Shown one piece after another: positions 21,001 through 26,000 of a stretch of 31,397 bases of DNA. The translations under genes and the position numbers were made by a program. The notes beneath the pieces were generated by a model. The model searched no databases. It had not been told where the DNA came from and saw only the letters and a program-made list of their open reading frames with translations. The stretch spans positions 27,236,667 to 27,268,063 of the forward strand of contig NC_088296.1 in NCBI RefSeq assembly GCF_032854445.1, read 5' to 3'. Each line of letters begins with the position of its first letter. The stretch's first letter is position 1. The DNA comes from Liolophura sinensis (lineage: Eukaryota; Mollusca; Polyplacophora; Chitonida; Chitonidae).

Positions 21001-22178
21001 ATTCAAGACAGAAAAGTGTAATCCATGACACTGAAGTTTAATTCATGACACTGAAGTGTAATTCATGACAGGGAAGTGTAATTCATGACAATGAAGTGTA
21101 ATTCAAGACAGAAAAGTGTAATCCATGACACTGAAGTGTAATTCATGACAGAAAAGTGTAATTCATGAAAATGAAGTGTAATCCAAGACAGAAAAGTGTA
21201 ATTCATGACACTGAAGTGTAATTCATGACAGGGGAGTGTAATTCACAGATGACATAATGGGACATGACTGAAAAAATAAAACAGATGAAAATGTCCCTTC
21301 CCAATTTTTGATACAATCTGATACAGATGAATGTGCCTATTTTCATCAGAACATTTTCAACAAAAAATGAAGGAAATGAAATCTAAAAAGTTAAATGTCC
21401 TGCCTGATAATGGAATGCCCTGTTCTACAAACCAAACAATGACTTGTGCAGAAATATACGCCTTTTCACTGAAGAGAAATTAACCCTTTTAATTTTAACA
21501 GAGGTATTACACAAGTACATGTATAATGATGGTCAAACCCACAGCGGAAAGGGTTAACAAATTAACAGGTACGGACACCATAAATGTAGATTTTCCCCAG
21601 AATAGCTCTGATCAATCAATTAATTAAACAATCACGAAAGTGTTTTAAATCATTAAATTGTATGAGTGGAAGGGGCAATTAGAAATATCAAAGTAACAAC
21701 TGATTAAATTGTAGTCATCTAATTTTACATTCTCTATTAACAATCAAAATTGTTATCGACAAATTTTCTCAGAGCTGCAAGGAACATCATGTCAAAGTAT
21801 TCATAAAACACTTATTTAAATTACTTATCTAATTTTCTCTTCTGTAAAAAAAATTTTAAAAAAATTTGACTGCTCTTACAAACGGATCAAAGAAGCATAA
21901 ATGTCTAGACTGCATGATTTAAGATAAAAATAATTTTCCATGTGCGTGATGTTCCAGATATATCCAATACTATAATTGTTCACGATCGTCTTCATGTGCG
22001 TGAACAAACTGGTGAAGTAATCTACATGGACCAAACCCAACATCAACAAAGTTATTAGACCCTGCCACCATTAACATCATTCCATATATTATATATGGTT
22101 TTTTTTGAGGGTCATTTTTATTTTCGTAGTATTCCCATCACATGAAGTGTTGTAGATGTAGTAAATACTCACTGGCAT
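1..22178 (-). CDS. Coronin, type II (CORO2-like), spliced gene, 3' end outside window
   Basis: Coronins are cytoplasmic WD40 proteins that bind F-actin and work with the Arp2/3 and cofilin systems to control actin turnover. Joining 22178-22173, 6090-5896, 4871-4755, 4085-3936, 3609-3445, 3025-2900, 1797-1693, 990-894 and 24-1 (minus strand) gives 328 uninterrupted codons. Visible in order: [10 protein letters not shown] (about residues 8-17), [14 protein letters not shown] repeats at about 78-113, 128-162 and 172-206, a degenerate blade at about 212-253, [20 protein letters not shown], and AMPKRGC at the truncated end. A short coronin is roughly 450-500 residues, so the last quarter to third, including the coiled coil, is missing to the left. 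All introns are GT-AG; introns 1 to 7 are phase 0 and intron 8 is phase 1. The type II assignment rests on remembered vertebrate CORO2 sequences, not an alignment. That it is a coronin is close to certain; the subclass is likely. Confidence 0.93.
31..70. repeat. 20-bp direct duplication (x2) next to an acceptor
   Basis: The 20-mer starting GCGTAGAGAAAACAACAG occurs exactly twice, at 31-50 and 51-70, directly upstream (in gene sense) of the exon 9 acceptor. It duplicates the pyrimidine-rich part of the 3' splice site. Confidence 0.9.
71..893 (-). other. Coronin intron 8, no other feature seen
   Basis: This is the remainder of the intron between exon 8 (ends at 894) and exon 9 (starts at 24). 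It is AT-rich single-copy sequence with short A or T runs. I see no exon, SINE or array in it. Open frames here have no recognisable protein character. Confidence 0.7.
894..990 (-). CDS. Coronin exon 8
   Basis: A 97-nt exon between acceptor TTTTCAG (at 991) and donor GTAAGT (from 893 downward). It encodes [11 protein letters not shown], then [13 protein letters not shown] and SSTPQRSV, plus one overhanging T (phase 1). GDGNIRY(Y/F)E is one of the most conserved strings in coronins, in the last part of the propeller. The double Tyr (RYYE) is what I recall from type II members. It joins in frame to exon 7, which ends in FLAGK, giving [13 protein letters not shown]. Confidence 0.95.
1022..1368. 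repeat. 28-bp minisatellite in coronin intron 7, about 12 copies
   Basis: The unit begins GTAGCTTTATTGTGTCAGGT and repeats every 28 bp (for example 1141, 1169, 1197). The first copies are degenerate and one has an extra AGC triplet expansion. Read in the direction of the coronin transcript, nearly every unit contains AATAAA (CAATAAAG), about 11 hexamers in all. The array starts about 30 bp from the exon 8 acceptor and abuts a SINE on its other side. Confidence 0.95.
1369..1571 (-). mobile_element. tRNA-derived SINE, minus strand, tail truncated
   Basis: On the minus strand the element starts at about 1571 with a tRNA-like head. The A box TGGCGGAGATGG (1561-1550) and B box GTTCAAGTC (1507-1499) both fit the pol III consensus. 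A conserved body follows, recognised on the plus strand by CCATCCGCAGGTTGCTG and TTGGACTTGAACTCACAG. The match ends near TTTCACTTATAC; the A/T-rich tail is missing, replaced by the 28-bp array. The family is the widespread molluscan SINE that also occurs at 4325, 19639 and 22287. I do not assign it a formal name. Confidence 0.8.
1693..1797 (-). CDS. Coronin exon 7
   Basis: A 105-nt exon (35 codons, phase 0 at both ends) between acceptor CATTCCAG and donor AAG|GTAAAA. It encodes [17 protein letters not shown] followed by [18 protein letters not shown]. The PFYD-x-DT-x-x-(V/L)(F/Y)(L/V)AGK pattern is diagnostic for coronins. With exon 6 ending in AIWDI, the alignment to family members through this junction needs no gap, so no exon is missing between 1797 and 2900. 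Confidence 0.95.
1811..2899 (-). other. Coronin intron 6, no other feature seen
   Basis: AT-rich sequence with poly-T runs (about 2481-2493). I could not find an exon, SINE or tandem array. The frame continuity between exons 6 and 7 argues against a hidden obligatory exon here. Confidence 0.7.
2900..3025 (-). CDS. Coronin exon 6
   Basis: A 126-nt exon (42 codons, phase 0 at both ends) between acceptor TTTTTTTACAG and donor ATA|GTAAGT. It encodes [16 protein letters not shown], then [15 protein letters not shown] and [11 protein letters not shown]. This is the blade with GHxGxK...V.FLGN...TTGFSR.SERQ..(L/I)WD known from coronins. Basic and polar residues in GFSRTSERQ lie in the region linked to actin binding in the family (general family knowledge, not tested here). 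Confidence 0.96.
3445..3609 (-). CDS. Coronin exon 5
   Basis: A 165-nt exon (55 codons, phase 0 at both ends) between acceptor AATTTCCAG and donor ATT|GTAAGT. It encodes the end of WD repeat 2 ([15 protein letters not shown]) and all of WD repeat 3 ([36 protein letters not shown]). The [15 protein letters not shown] string is a coronin hallmark. Cys replaces the usual Val or Met at the first position after the splice (DFK|C-IIWNV). Confidence 0.97.
3610..3935 (-). other. Coronin intron 4, AT-rich, no other feature seen
   Basis: The spacer between exons 4 and 5 is about 326 bp with good GT-AG borders. No array or SINE is visible. Confidence 0.75.
3936..4085 (-). CDS. Coronin exon 4
   Basis: A 150-nt exon (50 codons, phase 0 at both ends) between acceptor TTTTTGTCCCCAG and donor AAG|GTAAGG. 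It encodes the C-terminal strand of WD repeat 1 (VKVWQIP), a linker [14 protein letters not shown], and WD repeat 2 [19 protein letters not shown] then [10 protein letters not shown]. GHxRRVG-x-(V/I)EWHPTA-x-N and SAG-x-D-(Y/F)K are typical coronin strings; the latter resembles CORO2. Confidence 0.97.
4325..4596 (-). mobile_element. tRNA-derived SINE, minus strand, in coronin intron 3
   Basis: On the plus strand the element begins with the repeated ATTT tail followed by GATTGGTGTTTTACATCGTC and CAAGAATATTTCACTTATAC, and continues with CCAGCATTATGGTTGGAGG and GCAGGTTGCTGGCAGGCCC. A short insertion (about 4470-4496) interrupts the body, then GGCCGGAGAGGAAGCCAGAA and CCGCATTGGTGGGAGGCTCC follow. 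The tRNA-like head decays before the A box and runs into a C-rich tract. It has the same orientation as coronin, and the same family as the copies at 1369 and 19639. Confidence 0.85.
4596..4622 (-). other. Candidate G-quadruplex, transcript strand of intron 3
   Basis: The plus strand has C runs of 4, 5, 6 and 5 separated by single A or AA. The minus strand (coronin RNA sense) therefore has four G runs of at least four with loops of 1-2 nt, which meets the usual G-quadruplex pattern. It lies about 130 nt inside intron 3 from the exon 3 donor. Confidence 0.6.
4755..4871 (-). CDS. Coronin exon 3
   Basis: A 117-nt exon (39 codons, phase 0 at both ends) between acceptor CTGTTTACAG and donor ACC|GTGAGT. 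It encodes [17 protein letters not shown] followed by [22 protein letters not shown], i.e. the outer strands of WD repeat 1, completed by VKVW in exon 4. VCGH(K/R)G-x-VLD-x-KWNPF and CSEDAT match CORO2-type coronins as I recall them. The first 30 nt of this exon, with its acceptor, are duplicated upstream in the intron; the copy next to the rest of the exon is taken as the functional one. Confidence 0.97.
4842..5205. repeat. 76-bp tandem duplication of exon 3 acceptor plus decayed copies
   Basis: The segment 4842-4917 (first 30 nt of exon 3, acceptor and 46 nt of intron) is repeated almost perfectly at 4918-4993. Degenerate versions follow at about 4994-5046, 5047-5115 and 5116-5205, recognised by (T)TTAGGAGTG, GATGTCAACA and AACAGGGGAGGTAACTCA. 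A second intact acceptor CTGTTTACAG|ACAGG therefore sits 76 nt upstream of the real one. Using it would add 76 nt, shift the frame and reach a TGA shortly after the true junction. Confidence 0.9.
5206..5630 (-). other. Middle of coronin intron 2, nothing further seen
   Basis: AT-rich single-copy sequence between the two duplicated splice-site arrays. No exon or SINE is visible. Confidence 0.65.
5631..5950. repeat. 64-bp tandem array (x5) containing exon 2 end and its donor
   Basis: The unit starts at CAAACTCACCCGTTCTAATG on the plus strand and recurs at 5631, 5695, 5759, 5823 and 5887. In gene sense each unit holds about 47 nt of coding exon ([15 protein letters not shown] region) followed by an intact donor CGG|GTGAGTTTGG and a few intron bases. 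Copies differ by only a few bases. The copy at 5887-5950 is continuous with the rest of the exon; the other four are intronic. As 64 is not a multiple of 3, use of the next donor shifts the frame, and reading on reaches a TAA in the second extra unit. Confidence 0.95.
5896..6090 (-). CDS. Coronin exon 2 (main N-terminal coding exon)
   Basis: A 195-nt exon, 65 codons, phase 0 at its end. It begins exactly at an ATG preceded by acceptor TTTTTTCTCCTGCACAG, so an upstream exon is needed. It encodes [52 protein letters not shown] and [21 protein letters not shown] is the coronin N-terminal signature (basic, actin-contacting), and AVNP-x-FLAV plus ESAGGGSF are conserved. His-Asp in KHGHDSN resembles type II coronins, where type I has Trp-Asp. 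The ATG at 6090 could itself start translation; a second in-frame ATG lies in the 5' exon. Confidence 0.97.
6091..6825 (-). other. Start of 16-kb coronin intron 1, nothing recognised
   Basis: Single-copy AT-rich sequence upstream of exon 2. Open frames on both strands have no protein character. No array or SINE is seen. Confidence 0.65.
6826..6993. repeat. 56-bp tandem repeat, 3 copies
   Basis: The unit begins TTCTGAACTACCACACAAAA and recurs at 6826, 6882 and 6938 with one or two substitutions per copy. The copies are nearly identical, so the duplication is recent. Confidence 0.95.
7235..7288 (+). mobile_element. SINE 3' tail fragment, plus strand
   Basis: TGAAATATTTTTGAGTACAG, GCGTAAAACATCCAATCAAA and the trailing AAATAAACAAAT match the tail of the same SINE family found in reverse orientation at 4325. 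Only about 50 bp of tail is clear. The GC-rich stretch at 7148-7180 (GTAGCCAAGGCCGGGGACAC) may be a divergent body. It is the only SINE piece in the window in plus orientation. Confidence 0.6.
7391..8668. repeat. 61-bp minisatellite, about 21 copies
   Basis: The unit runs TCTAATCCCTCTAACCTCCA, then CCATTTATATCAGGTACAGC, then CATGTGCTGTATGACAGTCT and one G. The first copy is degenerate and one copy (about 8290) lacks some bases. Each unit contains the inverted repeat TACAGC-CATGT-GCTGTA, which can form a 6-bp hairpin with a 5-nt loop. No coding potential is apparent. Confidence 0.97.
8669..10408. other. Non-repetitive stretch of intron 1, no gene supported
   Basis: About 1.7 kb without an array. 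It includes a C-rich patch at 9525-9590 and a less AT-rich part at about 9770-10100. I find no exon with convincing splice borders and protein character on either strand. Confidence 0.6.
10409..10664. repeat. 25-bp minisatellite, about 10 copies
   Basis: The unit begins TACTTTATGTGCTGTATTGT and ends with ACCCG or ACCGG; the period is 25 bp. Because 25 is one more than a multiple of three, all three plus frames stay open and show the same peptide cycle (TLCAVLY, YFMCCIV and similar). These frames are by-products of the repeat. Confidence 0.95.
10801..10960. repeat. 20-bp minisatellite, 8 exact-length copies
   Basis: The unit GTAATACACCATGGCAAAAT repeats at 10801, 10821 and so on to 10941 with no length change and only C/T or A changes near the middle. 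It includes the NcoI-type palindrome CCATGG. Confidence 0.97.
10967..11995. other. Non-repetitive stretch of intron 1 with a short (AT)n tract
   Basis: A TA dinucleotide run lies at about 11482-11502. Open frames at 11149-11403 and 11429-11710 (plus) show no recognisable domain and biased, simple composition. I do not call them genes. Confidence 0.6.
11996..13919. repeat. 62-bp minisatellite, about 31 copies
   Basis: The unit runs CTCCACAATCACTAAATACA, then GCCCTGACTACAGCTCTGTG, then a variable TTCACA, CCTACA or CTCACA segment, and GCCTGTACAGATCA. It has a period of 62 bp with almost no indels. Three segment variants are interspersed, suggesting repeated local duplication or gene conversion. 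On the plus strand TAA in each unit closes one frame. Confidence 0.97.
13967..14074. repeat. 36-bp tandem repeat, 3 copies
   Basis: The unit CATGAAATACACACATATAT followed by ACATGTAAGTATAAAT recurs at 13967, 14003 and 14039. The 36-bp length gives a 12-residue in-frame cycle on the minus strand; no coding is inferred. Confidence 0.95.
14080..15016. other. AT-rich stretch of intron 1, nothing recognised
   Basis: No array, SINE or exon is seen; there is a poly-T run at about 14958-14970. Confidence 0.6.
15017..15572. repeat. 25-bp minisatellite, about 22 copies, interrupted once
   Basis: The unit begins TTCCTCCCTGGTCAGAATTT and ends GTTCC. All three plus frames are open (up to 179 codons, cycle of [18 protein letters not shown]) because the 25-bp unit lacks stops. 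The substitutions (CCC/CTTT/CCCA) do not respect any frame. At 15132-15152 the array is broken by GATCAGAAGCTAAGCTTTGG, and the same sequence (one change) flanks the array end at 15580. The array has therefore grown across its own edge. Confidence 0.96.
15653..15755 (-). mobile_element. tRNA-like SINE head, minus strand
   Basis: On the minus strand GGCCTGGGTGGCTGAGTTGG contains a perfect pol III A box TGGCTGAGTTGG (15743-15732). GGTTCAGTTCC (15699-15689) is a B box with one mismatch; the boxes are 32 nt apart. The arms do not form a full tRNA cloverleaf, so this is a tRNA-derived element, not a tRNA gene. The part after the B box does not match the SINE at 1369, so it may be another family. 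Confidence 0.6.
15756..16204. other. Spacer with C-rich patch, nothing recognised
   Basis: A C-rich, G-poor segment lies at 15960-16035 and the rest is mixed sequence. No exon or array is seen. Confidence 0.6.
16205..17018. repeat. 42-bp minisatellite, about 19 copies
   Basis: The unit runs CTGATCACTACACTCCACAG, then CTACATGTATGGTCCATTCC plus two bases, with a period of 42 bp. Being a multiple of 3, it keeps one frame on each strand (plus: [14 protein letters not shown]; minus: [14 protein letters not shown]). Differences among copies (GTCC/GTTC, CTCC/CTCT, CATG/CACG) nearly all change the residue in the plus frame, and two copies carry TAA. This is what a non-coding satellite does, not a selected protein repeat. 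Confidence 0.96.
17019..17489. other. Single-copy spacer, nothing recognised
   Basis: No array, exon or SINE is seen. Confidence 0.6.
17490..17862. repeat. 34-bp minisatellite with nested 14-bp duplication, about 9 copies
   Basis: The unit begins CTTCATCTTGACCTAACTAG followed by ACAATCAA(T/C)GTAAA. Several copies carry an extra CTAGACAATCAA, i.e. a duplication inside the unit. The right end breaks down to partial units. Confidence 0.92.
17863..19037. other. Single-copy stretch of intron 1, no gene supported
   Basis: It contains poly-A at 18476-18487 and a TTA run at about 18603-18621. An open frame on the minus strand (about 18640-18960) includes SLEVFKKAL, which is reminiscent of the end of LINE-type reverse transcriptases, but it is too short to support that call. 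Confidence 0.55.
19038..19266. repeat. 23-bp GC-rich minisatellite, about 10 copies
   Basis: The unit GGCACAGGGCACTGGGACAC followed by TGC repeats every 23 bp with CCC/CAC and CGG/GAG/TGG variants. It is much more GC-rich than its surroundings and is open in several frames on both strands only because the unit lacks stops. Confidence 0.96.
19267..19638. other. AT-rich spacer, nothing recognised
   Basis: It has a short TA run at about 19496-19511 and no array or exon. Confidence 0.6.
19639..19772 (-). mobile_element. SINE, minus strand, truncated before the tRNA-like head
   Basis: On the plus strand the tail ATTATTTATTTATTTAC is followed by GGAATATTTCGCTTACATGA, GAGCATTATGGTGGGAGGAA and CCATCTGCAGGTTGCTGGCA, ending at CAGACCTTTA. 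The A- and B-box parts are absent, i.e. it is 5'-truncated as expected of LINE-driven retroposition. Confidence 0.8.
19773..20375. other. Intron 1 stretch with C15 run and a DR1-like element
   Basis: A run of 15 C lies at 19826-19840. At 20117-20136 the plus strand shows TGACCT-C-TGACCT-C-TGACAT. The open frame at 19841-20119 has no recognisable character. Confidence 0.6.
20117..20136 (-). promoter_or_regulatory. DR1-type nuclear receptor half-site repeat (candidate)
   Basis: The minus strand reads ATGTCA-G-AGGTCA-G-AGGTCA: two perfect AGGTCA half-sites spaced by one base plus a third near-match. Perfect DR1 elements bind RXR, HNF4 and COUP-TF type receptors in animals. Function here is unproven. 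Confidence 0.35.
20376..20435. repeat. 30-bp direct repeat (x2), each with a 16-bp perfect palindrome
   Basis: CACTGTGTACACAGTG is its own reverse complement and occurs at 20378-20393 and 20408-20423, each followed by GAA(A/C)AGAAACTTTCAC. Confidence 0.9.
20436..20915. other. Spacer with AT-rich core, nothing recognised
   Basis: An AATTAAT-rich patch lies at 20670-20720. No exon or array is seen. Confidence 0.6.
20916..21244. repeat. 20-bp minisatellite, about 16 copies
   Basis: The unit GTGTAATTCATGACAGGGAA alternates with variants CAATGAA, CAGAAAA and CACTGAA. The variants recur in the same order (20941-21000 and 21061-21120), pointing to duplication of blocks of several units. Confidence 0.95.
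21245..22172 (-). other. Intron 1 sequence beside the 5' exon, nothing recognised
   Basis: AT-rich single-copy sequence leading from the 20-bp array to the donor of the predicted 5' exon. No further exon is seen. Confidence 0.6.
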
Positions 22179-22241
22179 TTTGGACCAATCGTGTTGAAGA
22201 CTCTTCTAAACTTCTACATCCAGTTTGTCTCTACCTTGTTT
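22173..22241 (-). CDS. Predicted coronin exon 1: mostly 5' UTR, codes Met-Pro
   Basis: On the minus strand acceptor GCTCTGTGTGTATTTCAG is followed by 69 nt and a strong donor CCA|GTGAGT. The exon carries ATGCCA at its very end (22178-22173; context CCAAAATGC), with an in-frame TAG ten codons upstream of that ATG, so translation cannot extend further 5'. Spliced to exon 2 it gives [17 protein letters not shown] in frame. Exon 2 needs an upstream exon because it starts right at a CAG acceptor. Vertebrate CORO2B, as I recall, also has a few residues before MSW...RSSKFR, so an intron at this position would fit. The acceptor implies at least one more 5' UTR exon further right. Evidence is splice quality and frame only; transcript data are needed. 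Confidence 0.55.
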
Positions 22242-22286
22242 CTGAAATACACACAGAGCAAAAAAAAATATATATATATTAACATA

Positions 22287-22432
22287 CTTATTTGATTAAT
22301 GATTTGCTCAACAATATTTCAATTTATACAAAGGCGTCCAGCATTATGGTTGGAAGAAACAAAAAAGAGTGCCCAGAGTGGAAGCCACATATGCTGGACT
22401 TGAACTCACAGCAAACGCACTAATACATGCAC
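22287..22432 (-). mobile_element. Degenerate SINE, minus strand, with internal deletion
   Basis: On the plus strand ATTTGATTAATGATTTGCTC, CAATATTTCAATTTATAC and CCAGCATTATGGTTGGAAG match tail and body. The central part is deleted, and ATGCTGGACTTGAACTCACA (B box GTTCAAGTC on the minus strand) resumes the match. It lies about 45 bp upstream, in gene sense, of the predicted exon 1 acceptor. Confidence 0.7.
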
Positions 22433-23012
22433 ATTGTGCCAAATAGTTTTTTAACTGTCTGTACATGAATTTTTACCAGGTTTCAGTGTTTGAAAACATA
22501 ATCAAGATATTCAGACATATTTCATAGTATTTAAGCAACTTACAGTACTCGCACAGGACAAAATTATTTATTCAATCAATAATTATAGACATTAATATTA
22601 ATGCTTTTCCAAATGCTCAGTCCTACAATAACTGAATACTTATAAATGTACACTTCCCCACAAACACGTGGGGATGGGGTGAAGGGGAGGGGGGCGGACA
22701 TCTACACTCAGTGTACATATGTACTCAGAGGTCAGACTACAGAGACAAACCCTGGCATCTTGAGTGGTACAGAGAGGGTCTTCAGGACAAATAAGGTTTG
22801 ATAAGTCACAGGTCACCTACTAGCTAGACTATATCTATAGACACGCCTGTAATCAATGACACAGGTGAATGGAATTCCTTCAGACACCTGCACTTTGTCC
22901 ACAGCTAAATGTGTGCTTTTTCTGAAGTGAAGATCTCCGTGTCAGTCAGATGTAGAAATGCACATGTAAAACAGATGTATGTGCATGTATACAGTTGTGC
23001 CAAATGCCTGCC
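22433..23012. other. Spacer between SINE and 55-bp array, with a G-rich tract
   Basis: At 22670-22694 the plus strand has G4-AT-G4-TGAA-G4-A-G6, a textbook G-quadruplex pattern. The rest shows no exon. Confidence 0.65.
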
Positions 23013-26000
23013 ACTAGTGTGGCAGTTGTGTGCTTCTTATTTGGCAGTGGTGTGACTGCTGTGAGCCAGTAGTGTAACAGTTGTGTGGTTTTTGTCTGAC
23101 AGTAGTGTGACTGCTGTGAGCCAGCAGAGTGGCAGTTGTGTGCTTCTTGTCTGGCAGTGGCGTGACTACTGTGAGCCAGTAGTGTAACAGTTGTGTGGTT
23201 TTTGTCTGACAGTAGTGTGACTGCTGTGAGCCAGCAGAGTGGCAGTTGTGTGCTTCTTGTCTGGCAGTGGTGTGACTGCTGTGATCCAGTAGTGTGGCAG
23301 TTGTGTGCTTCTTGTCTGGCAGTGGTGTGACTGCTGTGATCCAGCAGTGTGACAGTTGTGTGCTTCTTGTCTGGCAGTGGTCTGACTGCTGTGAGCCAGC
23401 AGAGTGGCAGTTGTGTGCTTCTTGTCTGGCAGTGGTGTGACTGCTGTGATCCAGCAGTGTGGCAGTTGTGTGCTTCTTGTCTGGCAGTGGTGTGACTGCT
23501 GTAATCCAATAGTATGACAGTTGTGTGCTTCTTATTTGGCAGTGGTGTGACTGCTGTGATCCAGCAGTGTGACAGTTGTGTGCTTCTTGTCTGGCAGTGG
23601 TCTGACTGCTGTGAGCCAGCAGAGTGGCAGTTGTGTGCTTCTTGTCTGGCAGTGGTGTGACTGCTGTGATCCAGCAGTGTGGCAGTTGTGTGCTTCTTGT
23701 CTGGCAGTGGTCTGACTGCTGTCAGCCAGCAGAGTGGCAGTTGTGTGCTTCTTGTCTGGCAGTGGTGTGACTGCTGTGATCCAGCAGTGTGGCAGTCGTG
23801 TGCTTCTTGTCTGGCAGTGGTGTGATTGCTGTGATCCAGTAGTGTGACAGTTGTCTGCTTCTTGTCAGGCAGTGGTGTGACTGTTGTGATCCAGTAGTGT
23901 GGCAGTTGTGTGCTTCTTGTCTGGCAGTAGTGTGACTTCTGTGAGCCAGTAGTGTGGCAGTTGTGTGCTTCTTGTCTGGCAGTAGTGTGACTGCTGTGAT
24001 CCAGTAGTGTGGCAGTTGTGTGCTTCTTGTCTGGCAGTAGTGTGACTGCTGTGATCCAGTAGTGTGGCAGTTGTGTGCTTCTTGTCTGGCAGTGATGTGA
24101 CTGTTGTGATCCAATAGTATGACAGTTGTGTGCTTCTTGTCTGGCAGTGGTGTGACTGTTGTGATCCAATAGTATGACAGTTGTGTGCTTCTTGTCTGGC
24201 AGTGGTGTGACTGCTGTGAGGCAGTGGTGTAACAGTTGTGTACTTCTTGTCTGGCAGTGGTGTGACTGTTGTGATCCAATAGTGTGACAGTTGTGTGCTT
24301 CTTATCTGGCAGTAGTGTGACTGTTGTGATCCAATAGTATGACAGTTGTGTGCTTATTGTCTGGTAGTGGTGTGACTGTTGTGATCCAATAGTGTGACAG
24401 TTGTGTACTTCTTGTCTGGCAGTGGTGTAACTGCTGTGAGCCAACAGTATGACAGTTGTGTACTTCTTGTCTGGCAGTGGTGTGACTGTTGTGAGCCAGT
24501 AGTGTGACAGTTGTGTGCTTGTCTGGCAGTGGTGTGACTGCTGTGATCCAGTAGTGTGGCAGTTGTGTGCTTCTTGTCTGGCAGTAGTGTGACTTCTGTG
24601 ATCCAGTAGTGTGACTGTTGTGTGCTTCTTGTCTGGCAGTAGTGTGACTTCTGTGAGCCAGTAGTGTGACTGTTGTGTGCTTCTTGTCTGGCAGTGGTGT
24701 GACTGCTGTGATCCAGCAGTGTGGCAGTTGTGTGCTTCTTGTCTGGCAGTGGTGTGATTGCTGTGATCCAGTAGTGTGACAGTTGTCTGCTTCTTGTCAG
24801 GCAGTGGTGTGACTGTTGTGATCCAGTAGTGTGGCAGTTGTGTGCTTCTTGTCTGGCAGTAGTGTGACTTCTGTGAGCCAGTAGTGTGGCAGTTGTGTGC
24901 TTCTTATCTGGCAGTGGTGTGACTGCTGTGATCCAGTAGTGTGACAGTTGTGTGCTTCTTGTCAGGCAGTGGTGTGACTGCTGTGATCCAGTAGTGTGAC
25001 AGTTGTCTGCTTGTCTGGCAGTAGTGTGACTGCTGTGATCCAGTAGTATGACTGTTGTGTGCTTCTTGTCTGGCAGTAGTGTGACTGCTGTGAGCCAGTA
25101 GTGTAACAGTTGTGTACTTCTTGTCTGGCAGTAGTGTGACTTCTGTGAGCCAGTAGTGTGGCAGTTGTGTGCTTCTTGTCTGGCAGTAGTGTGACTGCTG
25201 TGATCCAGTAGTGTGGCAGTTGTGTGCTTCTTGTCTGGCAGTAGTGTGACTGCTGTGATCCAGAAATGTGGCAGTTGTGTGCTTCTTGTCTGGCAGTGAT
25301 GTGACTGTTGTGATCCAATAGTATGACAGTTGTGTGCTTCTTGTCTGGCAGTGGTGTGACTGTTGTGATCCAATAGTATGACAGTTGTGTGCTTCTTGTC
25401 TGGCAGTGGTGTGACTGCTGTGAGGCAGTAGTGTAACAGTTGTGTACTTCTTGTCTGGCAGTGGTGTGACTGTTGTGATCCAATAGTGTGACAGTTGTGT
25501 GCTTCTTATCTGGCAGTAGTGTGACTGTTGTGATCCAATAGTATGACAGTTGTGTGCTTCTTGTCTGGTAGTGGTGTGACTGTTGTGAGCCAGTAGTGTG
25601 ACAGTTGTGTACTTCTTGTCTGGCAGTGGTGTAACTGCTGTGAGCCAACAGTATGACAGTTGTGTACTTCTTGTCTGGCAGTGGTGTGACTGTTGTGAGC
25701 CAGTAGTGTGACAGTTGTGTGCTTGTCTGGCAGTGGTGTGACTGCTGTGATCCAGTAGTCTGGCAGTTGTGTGCTTCTTGTTTGGCAGTAGTGTGACTTC
25801 TGTGATCCAGTAGTGTGACTGTTGTGTGCTTCTTGTCTGGCAGTAGTGTGACTTCTGTGAGCCAGTAGTGTGACTGTTGTGTGCTTCTTGTCTGACAGTG
25901 GTGTGACTGCTGTGATCCAGCAGTGTGGCAGTTGTGTGCTTCTTGTCTGGCAGTGGTGTGATTGCTGTGATCCAGTAGTGTGACAGTTGTCTGCTTCTTG

